NCBI RefSeq assembly: GCF_025938155.1
Contig: NZ_JAPCZG010000001.1
Location: 248,001 to 312,000 of the forward strand
DNA length: 64,000 nt
Source: Novosphingobium sp. KCTC 2891
Lineage (GTDB): Bacteria > Pseudomonadota > Alphaproteobacteria > Sphingomonadales > Sphingomonadaceae
Reading direction: 5' to 3'
Below are positions 9,609-17,074 of this stretch, one piece after another (the first letter of the stretch is position 1; every line of letters starts with the position of its first letter). Position numbers and translations under genes: made by a program. Under the pieces are notes generated by a model. It was given only the letters and a program-made list of their open reading frames with translations. It ran no database searches and was not told where the DNA came from.

Positions 9609-11084
9609 ATGGACAAGACCGCCGCTCCGCTCGTGCTGTTCAACAGCCTGACTCGCGCTCTCGAACCCTTCGTGCCGGTGCATGAAGGGGAAGCGCGGGT
9701 CTATTCGTGCGGGCCGACGGTCTACAACTACCCGCATATCGGCAATATGCGCGCCTACGTCTTCGCCGACATTCTGGGGCGCACGCTGAGCCACAAGGGC
9801 TACAAGCTCACCCACGTCATCAACATCACCGATGTGGGCCACCTGACCGACGACGCGGATGCGGGCGAGGACAAGATGGAGCGGATGGCGGCTGCGCAGA
9901 AGCAGTCCATCTGGGACATCGCAGAGCACTACAAGCAGGCGTACTGGATGGACGTGCGCGCGCTCAACATCCGCCAGCCGGCGAAGTGGACGGTGGCCAC
10001 CGACTACGTCTCGCAGATGATCGAGTTCGCCCAGAAGATTGCGCCCGCGCACTGCTACGAACTGGAAAGCGGGCTGTATTTCGACGTGGCCAGCGTGGCC
10101 GACTATGGCCGGCTGGCGCGCGCGCAGACTGACGAGGGCGAAGGCCGGATCGAGGCGGTGGAAGGCAAGCGCAACGCCGCCGACTTCGCCATCTGGCGCA
10201 AGACCCCGGCCGGCGAAAAACGGCAGATGGAATGGGATTCGCCGTGGGGGCGCGGCGCACCGGGATGGCATCTGGAATGCTCGGTGATGTCGGGCGAAGT
10301 GCTGGGCTTCCCCTTCGACATTCACACCGGGGGCATCGACCACCGCGAGATCCACCATCCCAACGAGATCGCGCAGAACCAGGCCTTCTGCTGCAAGGTC
10401 GATGAACCCTGCGGCCTCGACGTGCCGGCCAACAGCGGCGCGCGGATGTGGATGCACAACAACTTCCTCGTCGAGCGCAGCGGCAAGATGAGCAAGTCGT
10501 CTGGCGAGTTCCTGCGGCTGCAACTGCTGATCGACAAGGGCTTCCACCCGCTCGCCTACCGCATGATGTGTCTCCAGGCGCACTACCGCTCGGAACTGGA
10601 ATTTTCGTGGGACGGGCTGGCAGCGGCGCTGACCCGGCTCAAGCGGCTGGTGCTCGCGGTGGCGCAGTTGAAGGAGCGCGCCGGAGAGAGCGCCGGGGCG
10701 GTGCCGGGGCCGAAGTTCGCTCCTCTGCTCGAACGGTTCGACGCGGCGATTTCGGACGATCTCAACACCCCGGTCGCGCTGACCGTGCTGGACGAGATCG
10801 TAGCACTGAAGAAGGTCGATCCGGCGGAAAAGCTGTCCGCGATCGCGGTGGTCGATGCGGTGCTGGGGCTGGACCTGCTGGCGCTCGAACGCCGCGCGCT
10901 GAGGCTGCGGCCCAAGAACGCGGACATTGCCGTGGATGAGATCGAGTCCGTGCTGGAGCAGCGGCGGGAAGCGCGCGCCGCCAAGGACTTCGCCATGTCC
11001 GACACGCTGCGCGAGCAGTTGGCCGCGCACGGCGTGGAGGCGATGGACGGCGATCCGCTCGGCTGGGAGTGGAAGCTGGGTTGA
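9609..11084 (+). CDS. cysS: Cysteine--tRNA ligase
   Basis: 491 residues, class I aminoacyl-tRNA synthetase that charges tRNA-Cys. The HIGH-type signature is HIGN at residues 43-46, the zinc-binding Cys34 lies in YSCGPTVYN, and the second signature KMSKS is at 293-297. WHLECSVMS and HTGGIDHREIHHPNE carry the remaining zinc ligands and the cysteine-selective pocket. The C-terminal helical domain binds the anticodon stem. Standard length, no oddities. It stands apart from the cyclase unit by 49 bases. Confidence 0.97.
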   Translation: MDKTAAPLVLFNSLTRALEPFVPVHEGEARVYSCGPTVYNYPHIGNMRAYVFADILGRTLSHKGYKLTHVINITDVGHLTDDADAGEDKMERMAAAQKQSIWDIAEHYKQAYWMDVRALNIRQPAKWTVATDYVSQMIEFAQKIAPAHCYELESGLYFDVASVADYGRLARAQTDEGEGRIEAVEGKRNAADFAIWRKTPAGEKRQMEWDSPWGRGAPGWHLECSVMSGEVLGFPFDIHTGGIDHREIHHPNEIAQNQAFCCKVDEPCGLDVPANSGARMWMHNNFLVERSGKMSKSSGEFLRLQLLIDKGFHPLAYRMMCLQAHYRSELEFSWDGLAAALTRLKRLVLAVAQLKERAGESAGAVPGPKFAPLLERFDAAISDDLNTPVALTVLDEIVALKKVDPAEKLSAIAVVDAVLGLDLLALERRALRLRPKNADIAVDEIESVLEQRREARAAKDFAMSDTLREQLAAHGVEAMDGDPLGWEWKLG

Positions 11085-11149
11085 GGCGCTTGCGGGGCGG
11101 CGCGCGAGCCGCCATTCTCCGGCAAAATCAAGTCGGAGAGGATTGAGCC

Positions 11150-12103
11150 GTGATCGCTGCGCCCAAGACCGTGCTCGTCATGAACGCAATGATCGCGCCC
11201 TTGCTGGAAGGGCGCCTGCCGGACTGGGCCGAACCGCGCTTCTTTCGTCATACGCAGGAACTGATGGATCTGGCGCCCGAGGCGGAGATCGGCTGGTTCG
11301 ACCTGAACAAGAAGGCCGCGATGGTCGAGGCGGTGTCGCGTGCGGGCAAGCTCAAATGGCTCAACTCGATCTATGCCGGGGTGGACGGGATGCCGCTCGC
11401 GCTGATGGCCGAACGCGGCGTGACCTTCACCAACGGCGTCGGCATCAACGCGGTGACCATCGCGGAATACGTTGTGATGGGAATGCTTTCCGTTGCCAAG
11501 GACTACCGCGACGTGGTGCGCGCACAGGACCGGCACGAGTGGCTGACCGACGCGCCGGGCAAGGTGGAACTGGCCGGAAGCCGCGCGCTGCTGCTCGGCT
11601 ATGGCGCGATCGGGCAGCGGGTGGACCGCATCCTGTCGGCGATGGACGTCGACGTGGTAAAGGTGCGCCGCTCGGGCGGGGAGGGCGTGCTTGGCCCTGA
11701 CGCATGGCGCGCCCGGCTGGGCGAGTTCGACTGGGTGATCCTGGCCGTGCCGGCCACGCGCGAAACCGATGGCATGATCGGCGCGGCAGAGATCGGCGCG
11801 ATGAAGCCGGGTGCGGTGCTGGTCAACGTCGCGCGGGGCAGCGTGGTGGATCAGGATGCGCTGGTGGCGGCGCTGACGGCGCAGCGGATCGGCGGCGCTT
11901 TCCTTGACGTGACGACGCCCGAACCGCTGCCGGCCGATCATCCGCTGTGGTCGCTGCCGAACGCGCACGTGACGATGCACCTTTCCGGCCGCTCGCAGAG
12001 CCGCATGTTCCAGCGCTCGGCCGAGCGTTTCCTTGAAAACCTGGAGCGTTACGCGCGTGGCGAACCGGTTGCGCCGCAGGTGGACCTGGCGCTCGGCTAT
12101 TGA
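11150..12103 (+). CDS. D-isomer-specific 2-hydroxyacid dehydrogenase family protein
   Basis: 317 residues from a GTG start at 11150, preceded by a GGAGAGG ribosome site. It has the two-domain D-2-hydroxyacid dehydrogenase fold with the NAD(P) loop GYGAIGQ (from Gly150). The catalytic set is Arg229 (NVARGS), Glu258 (TTPEPLP) and His277 (VTMHLSGRS). The family reduces 2-keto acids or oxidises D-2-hydroxy acids, for example glyoxylate/hydroxypyruvate reductases. The exact substrate is not evident, and the short N-terminal domain resembles broad GhrA/YcdW-like enzymes. It is transcribed in the same direction as the ThDP enzyme gene but separated from it by about 170 bases. Confidence 0.88.
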   Translation: MIAAPKTVLVMNAMIAPLLEGRLPDWAEPRFFRHTQELMDLAPEAEIGWFDLNKKAAMVEAVSRAGKLKWLNSIYAGVDGMPLALMAERGVTFTNGVGINAVTIAEYVVMGMLSVAKDYRDVVRAQDRHEWLTDAPGKVELAGSRALLLGYGAIGQRVDRILSAMDVDVVKVRRSGGEGVLGPDAWRARLGEFDWVILAVPATRETDGMIGAAEIGAMKPGAVLVNVARGSVVDQDALVAALTAQRIGGAFLDVTTPEPLPADHPLWSLPNAHVTMHLSGRSQSRMFQRSAERFLENLERYARGEPVAPQVDLALGY

Positions 12104-12274
12104 GCTTTCGCGACTGCTGAAACCGATGGGGTGACTCGGATGCGGGGCTTTGATACGCCTGTGTCAACGGCAGGCGCGGCAGAGCCCAGCAACGACCGCA
12201 GCCGCCGGATGGTCGCGACCGTATTGGGGAGGGGAGAGCGGCGTGGGTTCGCGCGCTCCCGCATTGGAGCGATC

Positions 12275-13942
12275 ATGATGGCTGAAAGCGGTGCGGGGAC
12301 CAAGGCGTCCGATCTTTTCGTCGCGTGCCTTGAGGAAGAGGGCTGCGAATACATCTTCGGCGTGCCGGGCGAGGAGAACCTCGATTTCCTCGATTCGCTG
12401 TCGCGCTCCACGAAGATCAAGCTGATCCTGACGCGGCACGAGCAGGGCGCCGGCTTCATGGCGGCCACTTATGGCCGGCACACCGGCAAGACCGGCGTTT
12501 GCATCGCCACGCTGGGGCCGGGGGCGACCAACTTCGTCACTGCCGCCGCCTATGCCACGCTCGGCGGAATGCCGATCCTGATGATCACCGGCCAGAAGCC
12601 GATCAAGAAATCGAAGCAGGGCCGGTTCCAGATCCTGGACGTGGTGTCGATGATGCAGCCGATCACCAAGTTCACGCACCAGATGCAGTCCTCGGACAAC
12701 ATCCCCAGCCGCGTGCGCGAAGCCTATCGCCTGGCCGAAGAGGAAAAGCCCGGCGCGACGCATATCGAGCTGCCTGAGGATATCGCAGACGAACGCACCG
12801 AGTCGCACCCGCTCAAGCGCAGCCTCGTGCGCCGGCCGACCGCCGATGCGAAGTCGATCCACCAGGCGGTTCATGCGCTGGAGAATGCCAAGTCGCCGGT
12901 GCTGGTGATCGGGGCGGGCGCCAACCGCAAGATGACCGGCAAGATGCTGCGCGAATTCGTCGAGGCGACCGGCATCCCGTTCCTGACCACGCAGCTGGGC
13001 AAGGGCGTGATCGACGAACGCCACCCCCGGTTCCTGGGCTGCGCCGCGCTGTCGGCGGGCGATTTCGTCCACCGCGCGGTCGAGGACGCGGACCTGATCG
13101 TCAACATCGGCCATGACGTGATCGAGAAGCCGCCGTTCTTCATGCGCGAGGGCGGCACGCCGGTGATCCACGTTTCGACCAAGACGGCCGAGGTCGACCC
13201 GGTCTATTTCCCCAGCATCGAGGTGATCGGCGATATCGCCAATGCCATCTGGCAGATGAAGGAAGCGATCACGCCCAATCCGGACTGGTCGTTCGATCAC
13301 ATGCTGGCCTATCGCAAGGCCGAGGTGGCGCACACCGCGCCGCTCGCCGCCGATGCGCGCTTCCCGATCTTTCCGCCGCACCTTGTCCAGCAGATCCGCG
13401 ACGCGATGCCCGATGACGGGATCATCTGTCTCGACAACGGGGTCTACAAGATCTGGTTCGCGCGCGGCTATACCGCCTATCATCCCAACACCGTCCTGCT
13501 CGACAACGCGCTGGCGACGATGGGCGCGGGGCTGCCGTCCGCGATGATGAGCGCGATGCTCTACCCTGATCGCAAGGTCATGGCGGTGTGCGGCGATGGC
13601 GGCTTCATGATGAACAGCCAGGAGATGGAAACCGCCGTGCGGCTGGGTCTCAACCTCACGGTGCTGATCCTCAACGACAACAGCTATGGCATGATCCGCT
13701 GGAAGCAGGCGAACATGGGCTTTGCCGATTTCGGGCTGACCTATGGCAACCCGGACTTCGTGAAATATGCCGAAAGCTATGGCGCGCACGGCCATCGCGT
13801 GCAGAGCGCCGCGCACCTGAAGCAACTGATCGCGCACTGCCGCGATACGCCGGGCGTGCATCTGATCGATTGCCCGGTAGATTATTCCGAGAACGACCAG
13901 ATCCTGAACAAGGACATCAAGGAACTGTCCAAGGCGCTTTAG
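12275..13942 (+). CDS. Acetolactate synthase large-subunit-like ThDP enzyme
   Basis: 555 residues from the ATG at 12275; a frame open further upstream has no ribosome site and no family similarity. It has the three-domain fold of ThDP decarboxylases: a Pyr domain with the activating Glu56 in TRHEQGAGF, a central domain, and a C-terminal PP domain with GDGGF at Gly440 and NDN about 27 residues later. It resembles stand-alone acetolactate synthases. No small regulatory subunit gene (ilvN-like) is nearby, which argues against the biosynthetic IlvBN enzyme. The next gene encodes an aldehyde dehydrogenase, so an alternative 2-keto-acid or aldehyde route is possible (inference). Confidence 0.82.
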   Translation: MMAESGAGTKASDLFVACLEEEGCEYIFGVPGEENLDFLDSLSRSTKIKLILTRHEQGAGFMAATYGRHTGKTGVCIATLGPGATNFVTAAAYATLGGMPILMITGQKPIKKSKQGRFQILDVVSMMQPITKFTHQMQSSDNIPSRVREAYRLAEEEKPGATHIELPEDIADERTESHPLKRSLVRRPTADAKSIHQAVHALENAKSPVLVIGAGANRKMTGKMLREFVEATGIPFLTTQLGKGVIDERHPRFLGCAALSAGDFVHRAVEDADLIVNIGHDVIEKPPFFMREGGTPVIHVSTKTAEVDPVYFPSIEVIGDIANAIWQMKEAITPNPDWSFDHMLAYRKAEVAHTAPLAADARFPIFPPHLVQQIRDAMPDDGIICLDNGVYKIWFARGYTAYHPNTVLLDNALATMGAGLPSAMMSAMLYPDRKVMAVCGDGGFMMNSQEMETAVRLGLNLTVLILNDNSYGMIRWKQANMGFADFGLTYGNPDFVKYAESYGAHGHRVQSAAHLKQLIAHCRDTPGVHLIDCPVDYSENDQILNKDIKELSKAL

Positions 13943-13958
13943 GCGAAGGCGCTTTAGG
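13931..13958 (+). repeat. 15-base tandem duplication spanning a stop codon
   Basis: AAGGCGCTTTAGG occurs at 13931-13943 and again at 13946-13958, offset by 15 bases. The first copy encodes the last codons and the TAG stop of the ThDP enzyme. The second is untranslated. Confidence 0.7.
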
Positions 13959-13968
13959 ATTGTCGTTG

Positions 13969-14012
13969 CCCCGGCCGTGTGCCGGGGTAACATCCCGGTT
14001 CCGGTCCGGGAT
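13969..14012 (+). terminator. Two adjacent GC hairpins between the ThDP enzyme and aldehyde dehydrogenase genes
   Basis: CCCCGGC-CGTGT-GCCGGGG (13969-13987) is followed by ATCCCGG (13992-13998) pairing with CCGGGAT (14006-14012). There is no T-run, so termination would be partial at best. The second hairpin ends only 10 bases before the next start codon and could mask its ribosome site. Confidence 0.4.
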
Positions 14013-14022
14013 GACGTGGAGA

Positions 14023-15468
14023 ATGTTTGCCGTGGTCCAGCTCAAAGACGTCTACCCGCTCTATCTCAACAACAAGGCGGTGCAGCCCAACGCCGACCTG
14101 GCGGTGACCGACAAGTTCACCGGGGAGATCGCGTTTCGCACCGCGCTGGCGACGCCCGACGTGATCGACGAGGCCATAGCCGGCGCGGTCCGCGCGGCCG
14201 AGCCGATGGCGAAGCTGGCGAGCTACGAGAAGCGCGACGTGCTGGAGCATTGCGTGCGCCGCTTCACCGAGCGCAAGGACGAACTGGCCTATGCCCTGTG
14301 CGTCGAGGCGGGCAAGCCGATCGCGGATTCCGAAGGCGAGGTGGGCCGCCTGATCGACACGTTCCGAATCGGCGCGGAGGAAGCGACGCGCAATTATGGC
14401 GAGATCCAGCCGCTCGACATCAGTCCGCGCGCCAAGGGCTACATGGGAATGTGGAAACGCGTGCCGATCGGGCCGTGCAGCTTCATCTCGCCGTTCAACT
14501 TCCCGCTGAATCTGGCCGCGCACAAGATCGCGCCCGCCATCGCGGTGGGCTGCCCCTTCGTGATGAAGCCGGCCAGCCTCACCCCGCTGGGGGCGATCAT
14601 CATGGGCGAAGTGCTGGCCGAGTGCGACGTGCTGCCCGAAGGCGCGTTCTCGATCCTGCCCGCCAGCCGCGACGGCGCGGACCTGTTCACCACCGACGAG
14701 CGGCTGAAGCTGTTGTCCTTCACCGGATCGCCGGGCGTGGGCTGGGACCTGAAGTCGCGCGCGGGCAAGAAGAAGGTCGTGCTCGAACTGGGCGGCAACG
14801 CGGCGGTGGTGGTCGACAAGGACGCCGATCTCGATCACGCGCTCGCCCGCATCGTGTTCGGCGGATATTACCAGTCCGGCCAGAGCTGCATCCATGTGCA
14901 GCGCGTGATCATCCATGAGGACATCTACGAAACCTTCCGCGACCGGCTCGCGGCCAAGGTGCGGACCCTGGTCTCGGGCGATCCCAAGGACCGCGACACG
15001 TTCATCGGCCCGATGATCTCGGCAAAGGAAGCCGCGCGGCTCAAGGGTTGGATCGACGCGGCGGTGGCCGGAGGCGCCACGCTGCTTGCCGGCGGCGGGT
15101 GCGAGGGCAACATGCTGGAGGCGACGCTGCTCGAAGGCGCGGGGCGCGGCACCGATGTCTATACCGAGGAAGCTTTCGGCCCGGTGGTGATCCTGTCGAA
15201 GTTCTCGGACTGGAAGCAGGCGCTGGCCGAAGTGAACGATTCCAAGTTCGGGCTTCAGGCAGGGCTGTTCACGCGCGATCTGCACAAGGTGCTGGAGGCG
15301 TGGGACGATCTCGACGTGGGCGGGATCGTGGTGAACGATGTCTCGTCCTACCGGGTGGACAACATGCCTTATGGCGGGGTGAAGGATTCGGGTCTCGGCC
15401 GCGAAGGTATCCGTTTTGCCATGGAGGACATGAGCGAGATCAGGAACATGGTGATCCGGCGCGTGTGA
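14023..15468 (+). CDS. NAD(P)-dependent aldehyde dehydrogenase
   Basis: 481 residues from ATG 14023 (GTGGAGA just upstream). Family motifs include SPFNFPLNL for cofactor binding and FTGSPGVGW. The general-base Glu255 lies in LELGGN and the nucleophile Cys289 in QSGQSCIHVQR. The SCIHVQR version resembles non-phosphorylating glyceraldehyde-3-phosphate or succinate-semialdehyde-type enzymes rather than the classic GQxC broad-range enzymes. The substrate is not determinable here. It follows the ThDP enzyme by 80 bases, so the two may handle consecutive steps. The short hairpin pair between them may tune the relative amounts. Confidence 0.88.
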   Translation: MFAVVQLKDVYPLYLNNKAVQPNADLAVTDKFTGEIAFRTALATPDVIDEAIAGAVRAAEPMAKLASYEKRDVLEHCVRRFTERKDELAYALCVEAGKPIADSEGEVGRLIDTFRIGAEEATRNYGEIQPLDISPRAKGYMGMWKRVPIGPCSFISPFNFPLNLAAHKIAPAIAVGCPFVMKPASLTPLGAIIMGEVLAECDVLPEGAFSILPASRDGADLFTTDERLKLLSFTGSPGVGWDLKSRAGKKKVVLELGGNAAVVVDKDADLDHALARIVFGGYYQSGQSCIHVQRVIIHEDIYETFRDRLAAKVRTLVSGDPKDRDTFIGPMISAKEAARLKGWIDAAVAGGATLLAGGGCEGNMLEATLLEGAGRGTDVYTEEAFGPVVILSKFSDWKQALAEVNDSKFGLQAGLFTRDLHKVLEAWDDLDVGGIVVNDVSSYRVDNMPYGGVKDSGLGREGIRFAMEDMSEIRNMVIRRV

Positions 15469-15523
15469 CCGCGCCTGTCCTATGACCTTCGGCGGGCATT
15501 ACCTTACGAAAGCAAATCCGCAC

Positions 15524-15553
15524 TTGAACCGAAATGGCGTGCTGGCGTAGGCT
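15524..15553 (+). promoter_or_regulatory. Possible promoter of the multihaem cytochrome operon
   Basis: TTGAAC at 15524-15529 and TAGGCT at 15548-15553 are 18 bases apart in the gap before the cytochrome gene. The match to a housekeeping promoter is weak. No FNR-type box was seen in this gap. Confidence 0.25.
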
Positions 15554-15664
15554 GCTGAAAAGGGGTCGCATTGCAATCTACCGCGTGACGGAACGGCGAG
15601 GGGCACAAAGCCCCGGTCGGGGAGCCGCGTGCGGCCGGAATGAGGGGCAATGCAGGGCACATCC

Positions 15665-17074
15665 ATGAATCTGCGGCGGCTGTTGACCGCGTGCCGTACC
15701 GCACCGCGCGGCGGCCTGGTCGCGTTCGCCCTGTGTTTCGCGATGGTCGGGGCCGCCTTTGCCGCCGCCTTTGCCGTGTCCCCCGCGCCCGTGCAGGCGC
15801 AGAACGGCGCCCCGGGCGGCTCGCTCCGCGCGCATCAGGGTGTAGCTTCGTGCGCGGGATCGACCTGCCACGGTCGCAGCGTCGCCAGCGGTACGCCGGT
15901 CCGGCAGGACGAACTGTTGCGCTGGCAGGAAGATTCCTCGCCCAGCGGTGCGCACAGCCGCGCCTGGCGCGTGATCGGCGAGGCGCGCGGCCAGTCGATC
16001 ATCCGCCGCATGGGGCTCGATGCTTCCGGCGTGCAGCGCGAATGCGCGGGTTGCCATGCCTCGCCCGGGGCCGCGCGTCAGGCGGACGGCGTCGATTGCG
16101 AAGCCTGCCACGGTGCGGCGGGCAGCTGGATTTCCACCCACTATGCGGTCGGCACCAGCCATCGCCGCAACGTTTCGCAGGGGATGACCGATCTGGTCGA
16201 TGCCCGCGTGCGCGCCGGGGTCTGCCTCGATTGCCACTTGTCGGGCGACGGGAAGGGCCAGTTCATCGCGCATCGCATCATGGCCGCGGGCCATCCGCGC
16301 ATCTCGTTCGAGCTTGACCTGTTCTCCACGCTCCAGGCCCACCACGACGAGGACGCCGACTACGTCCAGCGCAAGGGCGGCCGCACCAATTCGGTGCGGA
16401 TGTGGGCGGTCGGCCAGGCCGAGGCGGTGAAGCGCAGCCTCGAACTGTTCAGCCAGCCGGGCAAGGCGAACGAAGGCATCTTCCCCGAGTTCACTTTCTA
16501 CGATTGCCATTCCTGCCACCGCCGGATCGTGGATGGCGAGGAGGCGGTGGTGACCGCACTGCCCAATCCGGGCCGGCCGATCCCAGCAGGAATGCCCCCG
16601 TTCAATGACGAGAACATGATCATGCTGTTCGCCGCGGCCAAGGTCATGGCGCCCGATCTGGCCGCGACTTTCGATGGCCGGACCAAGGCGTTCCACCGTG
16701 CGATGATGGGCAGCCGAGCCGAAACGGTCGCGTCCGCGCAGGCACTCCGCCAGACGGCCGACGCGCTCTCGTCGCGCATGGCCGGGGCCAGCTTTGGCCG
16801 CGAGCAGACCTTCGCGATCATGGATACCATCGCCAGCGAGGCCATTTCCGACCGCTTCACCGACTATGAAGGATCGGTGCAGTCGGTCATGGCGATCGAC
16901 ACGCTGCTGAACGGGCTGGTCAATGGCGGGATGGTTTCGGGCAGCGCCGCCTCTGGTCTGCGCGTGCAGATCAACGAGGCCTATCGCGCGGTGAAGGAGC
17001 CGAACGCCTACCAGCCGCTTGCCTTCCGCCGTGCGCTGGGCGGGGCGATCCGCTCGATCCGGAGCCTGCGCTGA
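15665..17074 (+). CDS. Exported multihaem c-type cytochrome (five haem motifs)
   Basis: 469 residues from ATG 15665, chosen because AGGG lies 7 bases upstream; an ATG at 15650 is the alternative. A long hydrophobic signal segment ends near PAPVQA, so the protein is periplasmic. Haem motifs are CAGSTCH at residue 63 (the unusual CX4CH spacing), CAGCH at 127, CEACH at 145, CLDCH at 187 and CHSCH at 281. Histidines such as AHSRAW, THYAVGTSH and AAGHPR could serve as distal ligands. The C-terminal 150 residues are helical and haem-free. It resembles cytochrome c554-like proteins in style. It is the first gene of a tightly overlapped operon and is the likely periplasmic electron carrier (inference). 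Confidence 0.88.
   Translation: MNLRRLLTACRTAPRGGLVAFALCFAMVGAAFAAAFAVSPAPVQAQNGAPGGSLRAHQGVASCAGSTCHGRSVASGTPVRQDELLRWQEDSSPSGAHSRAWRVIGEARGQSIIRRMGLDASGVQRECAGCHASPGAARQADGVDCEACHGAAGSWISTHYAVGTSHRRNVSQGMTDLVDARVRAGVCLDCHLSGDGKGQFIAHRIMAAGHPRISFELDLFSTLQAHHDEDADYVQRKGGRTNSVRMWAVGQAEAVKRSLELFSQPGKANEGIFPEFTFYDCHSCHRRIVDGEEAVVTALPNPGRPIPAGMPPFNDENMIMLFAAAKVMAPDLAATFDGRTKAFHRAMMGSRAETVASAQALRQTADALSSRMAGASFGREQTFAIMDTIASEAISDRFTDYEGSVQSVMAIDTLLNGLVNGGMVSGSAASGLRVQINEAYRAVKEPNAYQPLAFRRALGGAIRSIRSLR

Noticed and set aside
12150..12167. TTGA...TCAA palindrome before the ThDP enzyme gene, considered as an FNR/FixK box
   Set aside because: The half-sites are 10 bases apart (TTGA-N10-TCAA) rather than the 6 needed for FNR/FixK binding.
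12164..13993. Long antisense frame over the ThDP enzyme
   Set aside because: Mirror of a conserved ThDP fold. No recognisable protein features in the antisense product.
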